From NCBI GenBank assembly GCA_017541035.1, contig JAFXZW010000005.1:1-64000 (forward strand): 64,000 nt of DNA, written 5' to 3'. The DNA is from Eubacterium sp. (lineage in GTDB: Bacteria > Bacillota > Clostridia > Lachnospirales > Lachnospiraceae). The notes beneath the pieces were generated by a model, which worked only from the letters and a program-made list of their open reading frames with translations, made no database searches and had not been told where the DNA came from. The translations under genes were made by a program, and so were the position numbers. Below, one piece after another: positions 26,265 to 34,358 of the stretch (position 1 is the first letter of the stretch; every line of letters starts with the position of its first letter).

Positions 26265-26293
26265 ATTATACTGATGATTCTATTTATTGTCAA
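26265..26293 (-). promoter_or_regulatory. Consensus sigma-A promoter of rpmF
   Basis: TTGACA (-35, 26288-26293), a 17-bp spacer and TATAAT (-10, 26265-26270) on the minus strand: both hexamers match the sigma-A consensus exactly. It is the strongest promoter in the window by sequence. Confidence 0.9.
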
Positions 26294-26316
26294 TATCTAA
26301 TTTCAACTTATTTCCG

Positions 26317-27522
26317 TTAATTTCCGTTTTGAAATGCATATTTCAGAGTTTCTCTGGCTATGGCAAGTTCCTCATTCGTGGGGATCACGGCGCATTTCAC
26401 TTTTGAATCCGGTGTGGTGATGAGATGGGCAAACCCGCACTTCTCATTTGCTTCATCATCCAGCGTTAGACCCAGATACGTAAGAGATCCTATGATTTCC
26501 TTCCGGACATTACTGTCCCACTCTCCGATGCCCGCGGTAAAAGCGATCAAATCAACGCCGTTCATGGCTGCGGCATATGCGCCGATGGTCTTGATGATCT
26601 GATAACAGAAGGCATCGAAGGCAAGCTTCGCCCGGGGATTTCCCTCTTCCACACCGGCATCGATATCACGCATATCGCTGGACAGACCGGAAAGTCCGTA
26701 AAGACCGGATTCCTTGTTCAGGATATTCAAAACCTCATCAAAGCTCAGTTTCTCCTTATCTCCGATAAACTGCAGGACTGCGGGGTCCAGGCTTCCGGAA
26801 CGGGTACCCATGATGAGGCCCTCCAGCGGGGTAAGGCCCATGGATGTGTCCACGGATTTTCCGCCCTTTACCGCCGTCACGCTGGCTCCTCCGCCCAGAT
26901 GGCAGACAATGATCTTCGTCTCCTCAACGGGTTTATCCAGGAAGCGGGCCGCCTCCTGAGATACAAAACTGTGGCTGGTGCCATGGAAGCCATACTTCCG
27001 AATCTTGTATTTTTCATAAAAACGATACGGAATACCGTACATATAAGCCTTCTCCGGCATGGTCTGATGAAAGGCTGTATCAAAAACCGCCACATTCGGA
27101 ACGCCGGGCATCAGATCCATACAGGCGCGAATCCCCAGAAGATTTGCAGGATTATGAAGAGGTGCCAGATCACTCACAGCCTCGATCTCGGTAAGAACCC
27201 GGTCGTTAACCAGTACCGAGGAAGAGAAGGTTTCCCCTCCATGGACCACACGGTGTCCCACTGCATCGATCTCATCCAGAGATGACAGTGCACCATGCTC
27301 CGGATCAAGCAGCTCCCGGATCACAATCTTTAAGGCCACGCCGTGGTCCGGCATATCTTCCCTGATCAGAATCTTCTCACCTGTCTTCGGATGATCCAGT
27401 TTGATCTGCCCGTCCAGGAAGATTCGTTCACAGAGTCCCTTTGCCAGAACCTGCTCATTATCCGTATCGATCAGCTGATATTTTAACGTGGTTGAACCCG
27501 CATTGATCACAAGTATTTTCAT
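26317..27522 (-). CDS. ackA: Acetate kinase
   Basis: Interconverts acetyl-phosphate plus ADP with acetate plus ATP, the last ATP-yielding step of fermentative acetate production. The 401-residue product has MKILVINAGSTTLKYQLID at the start, HRVVHGGETF, HNPANLLGI, FDTAFHQTMP, FHGTSHSFVS and CHLGGGASV, all family signatures. It lies 15 bp downstream of a diguanylate cyclase gene with no visible terminator between, an unusual partner; the usual companion pta is not in the window. Confidence 0.97.
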   Translation of the reverse strand: MKILVINAGSTTLKYQLIDTDNEQVLAKGLCERIFLDGQIKLDHPKTGEKILIREDMPDHGVALKIVIRELLDPEHGALSSLDEIDAVGHRVVHGGETFSSSVLVNDRVLTEIEAVSDLAPLHNPANLLGIRACMDLMPGVPNVAVFDTAFHQTMPEKAYMYGIPYRFYEKYKIRKYGFHGTSHSFVSQEAARFLDKPVEETKIIVCHLGGGASVTAVKGGKSVDTSMGLTPLEGLIMGTRSGSLDPAVLQFIGDKEKLSFDEVLNILNKESGLYGLSGLSSDMRDIDAGVEEGNPRAKLAFDAFCYQIIKTIGAYAAAMNGVDLIAFTAGIGEWDSNVRKEIIGSLTYLGLTLDDEANEKCGFAHLITTPDSKVKCAVIPTNEELAIARETLKYAFQNGN

Positions 27523-27537
27523 TTCTATTTTTCCTCC

Positions 27538-29262
27538 TTATGCTGTCTGTTCCTCGTGGTCCGAAAGGCATTCTTCTTCCCTTCCGTAGATCACGATCAT
27601 TCCTCTTCCGTGCTCCTTACTGAAGTACATTGCCTGGTCAGACTGATTCAGTACATCTACCACCTCTCCGGCGATCTCGGGATAATGCGACATTCCGATA
27701 CTGGTATTGACATGGATACGCTCGTCCTGATATTCCACAACCGTGCGTACGATCTCGTCATGGACCTCCTGAAGGATACTGCGGAACTCGGCAACCGTAA
27801 CTCCCGGAATGATCAAAAGGAATTCCTCACCGCCGTAGCGAACGGCATAACCGTTATATTTTCTGGCATAATGCTGATCCACGGTGGCAACCATCTTGAT
27901 CACGTCGTCGCCGGCCAGGTGACCGTAGGTATCATTGATGGATTTGAATTTGTCGATATCCAGCAGAGCAACAGCAAGACTCTTCTCGTCAACTATGCTC
28001 TTGGCACAGATCTGCGGGTAGATCTCATTGAAATAAGCTCTGTTATACACACCGGTCAGTCCATCCCGTACGGCCATGTCCTTCATCTGCAGATACAGTT
28101 TTGCGCTTCGGACTGCGGCCGTGAAATCCATTACCGAGGATTCATAGAAAGAATACCCATGCTCGAAGAAGCTGAAAGAAACCGATCCGATCACCAGTAC
28201 CCCATAGAACACATCATTCTCATAAGCGGGAAATGCCACCACATTGATAAGCTCCGTATCACTCAGAGCAGCTTCATGAAAACTGCCTTCTTCCGCGATC
28301 AGAAGGGGTTCCGTTCCGCCGCGTATCCGCAGTTTCTCGTAGATAGAATAGAAATCACGGGCCAGAGCCGACTGCAGCTCCTGATGCTTGGAAAGAACAT
28401 CCATAAAGACCCTGTCATTCATAAAAACATTCCGGTTTATGTAGATTCCCGCAATGCTCGGCGTCTTCATCTCCATGATATTTTCAAGCATGCGGCGTGC
28501 ATTTTTCGGTACGTCAAAGCTGCTGGTGAAATCCTTCATGACGGCGATCAGGGAACGTACATCCTGATTCATCATTTCCAGATTCTGGTTAACCTTCACC
28601 AGTTCCATCTTCTGCATATTGATCTCATTATTGACAGCCTGCACGCGGTCCTGGTAAACCTTCAGCTTATCCCTTTCTTCTCCCAGATTTACATATTCAA
28701 AGTAAAGGTCTGTGGCCTTTTTCTCATAAGTCCGGATACCGTTTGTGAAGCTGTGAAAGAAAGCAATGCAGAAACCGACGAACATAATACCGAGCATGAT
28801 GCCTATGGCAAACCATACACCGCTCAGTTCATTCCGGAAGCATGCTACCATCCCCAGTACGATCAGAGACAGATAAACCACACGGCGAATGAATACATGA
28901 TACTCGTCGAAAATGTCATATAACAGCATATCCTCGAACACAAGCAGCAGTTCAAAGAAAAGGATCGCTGTAAATTCAATGGGATGTGGCGGGCCGAAAA
29001 GATTGCCCAAGGAAAGAAGCAGGATCTCCGTCAGGATGCGCAGGCTCTGATAGCCGGCCCTGATCTCACTCTGCTTCCTCAGATAGAGTTCATCCAGAAG
29101 GAAACACCCGATCAGTACGGGTATATAATAGACAAGATTGATAACACCGGGGGTAAGCTTATGAAGATAGCACAATAAAACGACACCAAAAAGGATGACA
29201 TAGAATAATCTATGCATCTTAAAGTACCGTTTCATATAATTCTGTTTGTATTCCTCCGGCAT
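27538..29262 (-). CDS. Membrane-bound GGDEF diguanylate cyclase
   Basis: Probable c-di-GMP synthase of 574 residues. About six hydrophobic segments fill residues 15-185, followed by a coiled-coil stretch (about 185-245), a GAF-like sensory region (about 250-390) and a C-terminal GGDEF domain (about 400-560). The active-site loop is RYGGEEF, a functional GGEEF variant, and GVYNRAYFNEIYP plus DIDKFKSINDTYGH are intact. The upstream RxxD inhibitory site is degenerate (RKYN region), so product feedback may be lost. The promoter is at 29308-29336; ackA follows 15 bp downstream. Confidence 0.88.
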   Translation of the reverse strand: MPEEYKQNYMKRYFKMHRLFYVILFGVVLLCYLHKLTPGVINLVYYIPVLIGCFLLDELYLRKQSEIRAGYQSLRILTEILLLSLGNLFGPPHPIEFTAILFFELLLVFEDMLLYDIFDEYHVFIRRVVYLSLIVLGMVACFRNELSGVWFAIGIMLGIMFVGFCIAFFHSFTNGIRTYEKKATDLYFEYVNLGEERDKLKVYQDRVQAVNNEINMQKMELVKVNQNLEMMNQDVRSLIAVMKDFTSSFDVPKNARRMLENIMEMKTPSIAGIYINRNVFMNDRVFMDVLSKHQELQSALARDFYSIYEKLRIRGGTEPLLIAEEGSFHEAALSDTELINVVAFPAYENDVFYGVLVIGSVSFSFFEHGYSFYESSVMDFTAAVRSAKLYLQMKDMAVRDGLTGVYNRAYFNEIYPQICAKSIVDEKSLAVALLDIDKFKSINDTYGHLAGDDVIKMVATVDQHYARKYNGYAVRYGGEEFLLIIPGVTVAEFRSILQEVHDEIVRTVVEYQDERIHVNTSIGMSHYPEIAGEVVDVLNQSDQAMYFSKEHGRGMIVIYGREEECLSDHEEQTA

Positions 29263-29307
29263 ACCTTACCCCTGTGTGACTGATTACCCCATATTACATA
29301 CAGAGTT

Positions 29308-29336
29308 ATTCTATCACAAGTGTGTTTTGTATGCAA
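29308..29336 (-). promoter_or_regulatory. Sigma-A promoter for the diguanylate cyclase and ackA
   Basis: TTGCAT (-35, 29331-29336), a 17-bp spacer and TAGAAT (-10, 29308-29313) on the minus strand, about 45 bp before the start at 29262. Only a weak 5-bp hairpin (about 29350-29370) separates it from the end of rsfS. Confidence 0.7.
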
Positions 29337-29391
29337 GAAATTATCCTCGGACTTCTGATTGTCCGCAAAATGTTTTCTTTCGAAGCCGGCC

Positions 29392-29733
29392 TTAATATCT
29401 GACACATTCCGCATCCCGCCAGGTGTGCTCCAATCCGTAGAATTCACGCATTTCCACAGTGAAAATGTGGATCACGATATCAGAATAATCCAGCAGGATC
29501 CATCCGCTTTCGGGAGTTCCTTCCCTGGCCTTCAGTTCGGCGCCTGCCCGTCCCAGAGCCTCTTCTACGCCGTCAATAAGCGCATCTACCTGGGAGCGGC
29601 TGCCGCCGCTGACGATCAGAAAATCATCGCAAATGGGAGAAAGAGGTCCGATATGCAGGGAAAGGATATCCATCCCCTTCTTATCCTGCATGGCCGCTAC
29701 GGCAATATCGATCATTTCCTTTGATTCAAGCAT
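29392..29733 (-). CDS. rsfS: Ribosomal silencing factor RsfS
   Basis: Binds L14 on the 50S subunit and blocks subunit joining when nutrients are scarce. The 113-residue product has the family core DILSLHIGPLSPICDDFLIV, GWILLDYSDIVIHIF and the closing YGLEHTWRDAE. The start overlaps the yqeK stop by 8 bp. In many Firmicutes a LytR-CpsA-Psr gene lies between yqeK and rsfS; none is present here. Confidence 0.95.
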   Translation of the reverse strand: MLESKEMIDIAVAAMQDKKGMDILSLHIGPLSPICDDFLIVSGGSRSQVDALIDGVEEALGRAGAELKAREGTPESGWILLDYSDIVIHIFTVEMREFYGLEHTWRDAECVRY

Positions 29734-30322
29734 GCTTCATATCCTCCCCGGCTTGAAAATGCCTCATGTAATAGTCATAGGTCTTCTGCGTAAGATCATC
29801 GATCACGGTATCCTTCTCGTCAAGATATTCCAGTGTATTTCGAAGAATATGCAGAACGCATCTGTCCAGATCCGTGTAAGCTTCCTTCCGGATCTCCGGG
29901 AGTTCCCGTATCATCCGGCGATTAGGTTCGATATAATCCGCGACGAAAATGATCTTCTCCAGAAGAGTCATTTCCGGTTTTCCTGTCGTATGAAAGGTTA
30001 TGGCCGACAGGATCTCCTCATCACTCACGCCGCATTTATTTGCTGCATAATATGCTCCCAGTTTTCCGTGAAGAAGATCCGGATTTTGCCGTTCGCAATC
30101 GGAAACGGGAAGCCCGAATTTCTCCGCCTTCTTCAGCTTCTCTTCCACCGGAATGCACTTGGCACAATCATGAAGAAGTCCGGCAATCCGTGCACGCTGT
30201 ACATCTTCTCCATGAACAAAAGCCATCGTTGCAGCCGTATACTCAACTCCGATGGAATGGACATAACGCTTCGGCGTCAGTTTCTTTTTGATATAGATCA
30301 GCATTTCTTCCCGTTCCATCAT
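29726..30322 (-). CDS. yqeK: HD-domain hydrolase YqeK
   Basis: HD-superfamily hydrolase; YqeK proteins cleave diadenosine tetraphosphate symmetrically, so a role in nucleotide stress signalling is likely. The 198-residue product carries the H...HD...D set in RYVHSIGVEYTAA, AGLLHDCAKCIP and FVADYIEPNR. The start overlaps the end of nadD by 4 bp and the end overlaps rsfS by 8 bp, so the three are translationally coupled. Confidence 0.93.
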   Translation of the reverse strand: MMEREEMLIYIKKKLTPKRYVHSIGVEYTAATMAFVHGEDVQRARIAGLLHDCAKCIPVEEKLKKAEKFGLPVSDCERQNPDLLHGKLGAYYAANKCGVSDEEILSAITFHTTGKPEMTLLEKIIFVADYIEPNRRMIRELPEIRKEAYTDLDRCVLHILRNTLEYLDEKDTVIDDLTQKTYDYYMRHFQAGEDMKHA

Positions 30323-30954
30323 TCCGTCCTTTCATCCGGTTCAAGGTAGAGACCGTGTCTTCGGATATACTGTCCCACGCTGTATGGGACAAGTCCTTTC
30401 AATGTTTTTCCTTCTCTGACAGCCATCCGGATCTCCGTGGAGGAAATGTCCGGAGGGTCAGTCCGGAGGAGCTGAAGCCTTGCTCCCGGGAATTCCTTTT
30501 CATATTTTTTCATCAGTTCTTTTGCCCTGGGGATATCCACATCTCCTCGAACAGCCGTTACAAAAGTAGCCAGACGGAACAGCTTTTCCGGCTCTCTCCA
30601 CTGATCGAGATAGGCAAGAGAATCCCCGCCGATCAGGAAAAAAATCTCCCTGTCCGGGTACCTCTCCTTCAGGCGTTCCAGCGTACAGTAGGTATAATTC
30701 TGTTCCACCGGTACGGTAAGCTCCATATCCGATACGGAAAGCCCCGGAGTCCCTTTGACCGCAAGCTCCAACATACGGAGGCGATCTCTGTCCTCTGTCA
30801 GCTTTCTTTTCTTATACCCGGTCAGCCGCGTGGGGATCAGGGTCATTTCATCTACGGGCAATTCCTTCAGAGCAGCACGCGCCATAACGATATGCCCCCA
30901 GTGTACCGGATCAAAGCTTCCGCCGAAAAAGGCCTTTCCCTTTTTCTGCTCCAT
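30319..30954 (-). CDS. nadD: Nicotinate-nucleotide adenylyltransferase
   Basis: Adenylylates nicotinate mononucleotide in NAD synthesis. The nucleotidyltransferase motif GSFDPVHWGH is near the N-terminus and the late SSTEIRMAVREG motif is present. The ATG at 30954 follows AGGAGGAA and gives 211 residues, the normal length; the frame is open upstream to 31113, but that part overlaps yhbY. It lies in the yhbY-nadD-yqeK-rsfS order common to Firmicutes. Confidence 0.95.
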   Translation of the reverse strand: MEQKKGKAFFGGSFDPVHWGHIVMARAALKELPVDEMTLIPTRLTGYKKRKLTEDRDRLRMLELAVKGTPGLSVSDMELTVPVEQNYTYCTLERLKERYPDREIFFLIGGDSLAYLDQWREPEKLFRLATFVTAVRGDVDIPRAKELMKKYEKEFPGARLQLLRTDPPDISSTEIRMAVREGKTLKGLVPYSVGQYIRRHGLYLEPDERTE

Positions 30955-30964
30955 AAAGTTCCTC

Positions 30965-31276
30965 CTAGGCTCTGTCGGCCGCTTTTCTCTTCGGCAACTG
31001 ATATTGTGAATTCTCCGGTGCCTGCCGGAAAAGTACGATCTTCCTCCCGATGATCTGGACCACTTCACTGTGAGTCCGCTCTGCCAACGTCTGTGCCAGC
31101 TCATTGATATCATCCGTACAGTTTTTCAAAACATTGATCTTGATCAATTCTCTTTTCGTGATCGCCTCATCCACCGCATTGGTGAACTCGGGTGTCAGAC
31201 TTTGCTTGCCCAGAGAAAGCACCGGTACGATATTCATGGCCAGACCTTTTAAATAGGCTCTTTCTTTTGTGTTCAT
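30965..31276 (-). CDS. yhbY: YhbY-type RNA-binding protein (CRM domain)
   Basis: A 103-residue CRM-domain protein that associates with pre-50S particles. The first 75 residues carry the fold, with YLKGLAMNIVPVLSLGKQSL (equivalent to the GxxG loop region) and the closing VQIIGRKIVLFRQ. The C-terminus is short and basic (LPKRKAADRA). It sits 15 bp after obgE and 10 bp before nadD. Confidence 0.93.
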   Translation of the reverse strand: MNTKERAYLKGLAMNIVPVLSLGKQSLTPEFTNAVDEAITKRELIKINVLKNCTDDINELAQTLAERTHSEVVQIIGRKIVLFRQAPENSQYQLPKRKAADRA

Positions 31277-31291
31277 TTCAATCCACCCATT

Positions 31292-32587
31292 CTATTCATG
31301 GTAATAATCAAATTCATGTCCGTACACCCGGACCGTATCTCCATCCCTGATCCCAAGCTCCTCCAGCCGGTCCAGGATGCCGTTCTCCTTCATGAAATTC
31401 TGGAAGAACAGGAAGCCCTTTTCATCCTCCAGATTCGTATAACCCAGCATACGTTCGATCTTCGGTCCTTCAACGATGTAAAGGCCTTCCGCATCTCCTT
31501 TTTCCACGGTAAAGGACAGCTTCTCCTCCACCCGGAAATCCTCCGGCGACAGCTCCTGTTCGAAAATAATGGTCTCCTTCGGCAAGGTCTTCAAAAGATC
31601 ACTGACCGCATAAAGCAACTCCGGGATTCCTTCCTTCGTCGCCGCGGATATGGGAATGATCTTCACCATTTGCTCCGAAAATGCTTCCTCCAGAAAATGC
31701 ATGGTGATCTGACGTTCTTCCTCATCCAGAAGATCCAGCTTATTAGCTGCCAGGATCATGGGACGGGAAGCCAGTTCCTCGTTATAGCTCTTCAGTTCCT
31801 CATTGATGGCCCGAACATCCTCCACCGGATCACGGCCCTCTGTCCCTGCGGCATCCACCACATGGATCAATACCCGGGTACGCTCGATGTGGCGAAGGAA
31901 ATCCAGTCCCAGCCCGACTCCCTGAGACGCACCTTCTATGATACCGGGGATATCAGCCATGACAAAACCATTTCCATCCTTCATATCCACCACCCCAAGA
32001 TTCGGAGAAAGAGTAGTAAAATGATAATCCGCGATCTTCGGTCTGGCATTTGTCGTAACAGAAAGTAACGTGGATTTTCCGGCACTGGGAAAACCGACCA
32101 GACCCACATCCGCTATCATCTTCAGTTCCAGAGTCAGTTCCTTCTCAATCGCCGGCTGTCCGGGCTGGGCGTATTTCGGAGCCTGCATAACACTTGTTAC
32201 ATAGTGCTGATTTCCCTTACCGCCGCGACCTCCCTTAAAGAGCACAACCGGTTCCGTGCGATCTGCCATATCCAGAATCACCTTGCCGGTCTCAAAATCA
32301 CGGATCACGGTTCCGGGCGGCACCCGCAGCGTCACGTCTTTTCCGTTGGCACCATGGCAGTTCCTCTTGCGGCCCTCTTCTCCGTCTTCCGCCTTATATT
32401 TTCGAATATTCCGAAAATCAGTCAGCGTGTTCAGGCCCCGGTCCACAACAAAGATCACATTTCCGCCGTCACCGCCGTCACCGCCGTCCGGTCCGCCATT
32501 GGGCACATAAAGCTCCCTCCGGAAGGATACATGTCCGTCCCCTCCCTTGCCGGAACGCACCCATATTTTCGCTCTGTCTGCAAACAT
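31292..32587 (-). CDS. obgE: Obg family GTPase
   Basis: Essential GTPase in 50S assembly and stress signalling. The Gly-rich Obg domain occupies residues 1-160 (RSGKGGDGHVSFRRE, GDGGDGGNVIFV), followed by the G domain with GFPSAGKSTLLS, DIPGIIEGAS and NKLDL, and a C-terminal OCT domain (about 350-431). The ATG at 32587 (MFADRAKIWV) gives 431 residues and is preferred to one three codons upstream. It starts about 25 bp after the rpmA terminator, with no room for a separate promoter. Confidence 0.96.
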   Translation of the reverse strand: MFADRAKIWVRSGKGGDGHVSFRRELYVPNGGPDGGDGGDGGNVIFVVDRGLNTLTDFRNIRKYKAEDGEEGRKRNCHGANGKDVTLRVPPGTVIRDFETGKVILDMADRTEPVVLFKGGRGGKGNQHYVTSVMQAPKYAQPGQPAIEKELTLELKMIADVGLVGFPSAGKSTLLSVTTNARPKIADYHFTTLSPNLGVVDMKDGNGFVMADIPGIIEGASQGVGLGLDFLRHIERTRVLIHVVDAAGTEGRDPVEDVRAINEELKSYNEELASRPMILAANKLDLLDEEERQITMHFLEEAFSEQMVKIIPISAATKEGIPELLYAVSDLLKTLPKETIIFEQELSPEDFRVEEKLSFTVEKGDAEGLYIVEGPKIERMLGYTNLEDEKGFLFFQNFMKENGILDRLEELGIRDGDTVRVYGHEFDYYHE

Positions 32588-32614
32588 CCTGACCACCTCA
32601 TCAGATCATACAAA

Positions 32615-32645
32615 AACGGAGCTTTGTTCTTCACAAAGCTCCGTT
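32615..32645 (-). terminator. Strong terminator between rpmA and obgE
   Basis: The 13-base arms AACGGAGCTTTGT (32615-32627) and ACAAAGCTCCGTT (32633-32645) are perfect complements with a 5-base loop, followed by TTTTTG on the minus strand. It begins about 10 bp after the rpmA stop and ends 28 bp before obgE, so obgE must depend on read-through or on a promoter inside the upstream genes. Confidence 0.88.
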
Positions 32646-32654
32646 CCATTACGC

Positions 32655-32936
32655 TTAAGCTACGGGATGAACAGATACCTGCTTTCTGTCTCTGCCCAAC
32701 CGCTCAAAGCGGACAACTCCATCTGTCAATGCGAACAGGGTATCATCCCCGCCACGTCCTACATTGAGTCCCGGATGGATCTTTGTTCCACGCTGTCTGT
32801 ATAAAATATTGCCGGCCTTGACAAACTGGCCGTCCGCACGCTTTGCTCCCAGCCGCTTGGACTCGGAATCACGACCGTTCTTCGTGGAACCGACACCCTT
32901 TTTGTGGGCGAAGAGCTGTAAATTCATCTTCAGCAC
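32655..32936 (-). CDS. rpmA: 50S ribosomal protein L27 with Prp-cleaved leader
   Basis: L27 contacts tRNA near the peptidyl-transferase centre. The product begins MLKMNLQLF followed by [16 protein letters not shown]. The first nine residues are the Firmicutes extension removed by the protease Prp, exposing the functional N-terminus. The start is GTG at 32936, nine bases behind AAGGAGG; the ATG three codons later is less well placed. The Prp gene ends 2 bp upstream, giving substrate and protease in one transcript. Confidence 0.96.
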   Translation of the reverse strand: MLKMNLQLFAHKKGVGSTKNGRDSESKRLGAKRADGQFVKAGNILYRQRGTKIHPGLNVGRGGDDTLFALTDGVVRFERLGRDRKQVSVHPVA

Positions 32937-32937
32937 G

Positions 32938-33261
32938 TCACTTTACCTCCTTGAAAAATATTCGAATGTAACCGTCACCATACTCTTTATAAATATCAGT
33001 CAGGCCGATCATCAGTGCCTTGATCAGAATATGGCTTGTTTCGCTTATCATACCGGATACCCTGGCCTTGAGCATCCCGTCATCTTCACAGACCACCAGC
33101 CGATCCGACGTCAGTCTGTCCAGACAGTTCACGGTATTAATGGACAGTGCGGAAACCGCACTGCAAAGGATATCCTCTCCGGCCTCCGCATATTCCGCAT
33201 GTCCCTTAAGGGAAAAGCCAAAATAGCGGTCCTTTCTCCGGTAGAATTTCGCAATGATCAT
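32938..33261 (-). CDS. prp: Ribosomal-processing cysteine protease Prp
   Basis: Removes the N-terminal extension of L27 in Firmicutes. The 107-residue product has the catalytic His21 and Cys33 in [20 protein letters not shown]. It is placed between rplU and rpmA, as usual, 4 bp after rplU and 2 bp before rpmA. The L27 leader just downstream confirms that the substrate is present. Confidence 0.95.
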   Translation of the reverse strand: MIIAKFYRRKDRYFGFSLKGHAEYAEAGEDILCSAVSALSINTVNCLDRLTSDRLVVCEDDGMLKARVSGMISETSHILIKALMIGLTDIYKEYGDGYIRIFFKEVK

Positions 33262-33264
33262 GAC

Positions 33265-33573
33265 TTAAGCCTCGATCGCATCGATCTTCACTTCCGTATA
33301 AGGCTGTCTGTGGCCGTTCTTCTTGTGATAGCCGCTTTTTCTCTTGTAGCGGTATACAATGACCTTCTTTGCCTTATCCGTCTTAACAACGGTTGCCTTG
33401 ACAGCTGCGTTCTTTACAGCGTCACCGAAAAGCATCTCATCATCGTTGCTGACAGCAATCACATCATCAAATGTAACCTCTGCTCCGTCTTCTGCAGCGA
33501 GCTTCTCCACACGGATCACATCGCCTTCCGCAACCTTGTACTGCTTTCCGCCTGTTGCAATGATAGCATACAT
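33265..33573 (-). CDS. rplU: 50S ribosomal protein L21
   Basis: Structural 50S protein of 102 residues, with YAIIATGGKQYKVAEGD at the start and KVIVYRYKRKSGYHKKNGHR, the basic rRNA-binding stretch, near the end. First gene of rplU-prp-rpmA; the promoter and leader lie at 33574-33688. The ATG follows GATAGGAGGTAAGATC. Confidence 0.97.
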   Translation of the reverse strand: MYAIIATGGKQYKVAEGDVIRVEKLAAEDGAEVTFDDVIAVSNDDEMLFGDAVKNAAVKATVVKTDKAKKVIVYRYKRKSGYHKKNGHRQPYTEVKIDAIEA

Positions 33574-33658
33574 AAGGATCTTACCTCCTATCCTCTAAGA
33601 CTCGCCGGCTATGGTGGCCAATGGCACTTAAATACCTCGCCGCGCGGCATACTCGGAT
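33574..33658 (-). ncRNA. Probable L21 leader RNA
   Basis: About 85 bases between the rplU transcription start and its ATG hold short palindromes (GCCGCGCGGC and GTGCCATTGGCCAC). The position, length and gene match the Firmicutes L21 leader described in Rfam, thought to bind L21 for autoregulation. I could not run a covariance search. Confidence 0.45.
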
Positions 33659-33688
33659 ACTATAACATTTTTTACTGTAGAGTGTCAA
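33659..33688 (-). promoter_or_regulatory. Promoter of rplU-prp-rpmA
   Basis: TTGACA (-35, 33683-33688) and TATAGT (-10, 33659-33664) on the minus strand, 18-bp spacer, with an extended -10 TG. The -35 hexamer lies inside the last codons of the upstream YczE-like gene. Confidence 0.8.
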
Positions 33689-34358
33689 CTGGTTTTTTTC
33701 TGTGTTGGTTTTTTTCCGCTGCAATCTCCTTTATAACCGCAATTACATCCCTGTGTTCCAGAGTACGCGGATCGAAATGCATCAGCGAATATACAATCTG
33801 CATTACGATTCCGGCTCCGAAGGTACTGATCAGCGTCCCGATCCCTACAGGGCCGCCCAGCAGCCAGCCGATCAGAAGGACAACGCCCCAGAGAAGGATC
33901 TCTACGATCCCGATGGGAACCTTCGGAAGACGCTTTCCGAGTCCGACCAGCAGAGAATCTCTTGGACCGCAGCACTGCTGCGCCTTCATATAGATTGCCA
34001 TCCCCAGAGCCATAAAGACAAATCCCACGAGCATGATGACGATCCCGACCCACAAGATCTGATTCTGTTCAAGCGGATTAATGCTGTTGAAAAACTGAAC
34101 GAAATTACCGGTGAGAATGGCGTCGATAACCGTCCCGAACCCGATTTTTTCCTTCAGCAAAAGATCGATTCCCAGCACGATCAGCGCTATAAACGTCATG
34201 GATATCCCGTAATTGAAGGGGGTATGATAGGATATTCCCATACCGAGGCAATCCCAGGGGGCAAGGCCGATATTGGCAAATATAGTAAGATGAACGCCAA
34301 AGGAAAAGACAAAAAGTCCCGCAACGATCTTCAGCCATTCCCGTATTATCTTATTCAT
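33672..34358 (-). CDS. YczE/YitT-like integral membrane protein
   Basis: A 228-residue membrane protein with about five hydrophobic segments (about 8-28, 50-68, 78-95, 105-125, 150-195). The motif GLAPWDCLGMGISYHTPFNYG after the first helix is typical of the YczE/YyaS group, whose function is not established. The start overlaps the mnmA stop by 4 bp, showing coupling. The end of the gene contains the -35 of the rplU promoter. Confidence 0.8.
   Translation of the reverse strand: MNKIIREWLKIVAGLFVFSFGVHLTIFANIGLAPWDCLGMGISYHTPFNYGISMTFIALIVLGIDLLLKEKIGFGTVIDAILTGNFVQFFNSINPLEQNQILWVGIVIMLVGFVFMALGMAIYMKAQQCCGPRDSLLVGLGKRLPKVPIGIVEILLWGVVLLIGWLLGGPVGIGTLISTFGAGIVMQIVYSLMHFDPRTLEHRDVIAVIKEIAAEKNQHRKKPVDTLQ

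Noticed and set aside
27556..28923. A 455-codon plus-strand frame
   Set aside because: Opposite the GGDEF gene, which has clear motifs. The antisense product is rich in His and Ile with no plausible domain.
33672..34053. Overlapping 122-codon minus-strand frame within the YczE-like gene
   Set aside because: The in-phase membrane protein is clearly real; this alternative frame is Arg/Gly-rich and lacks any ribosome binding site.
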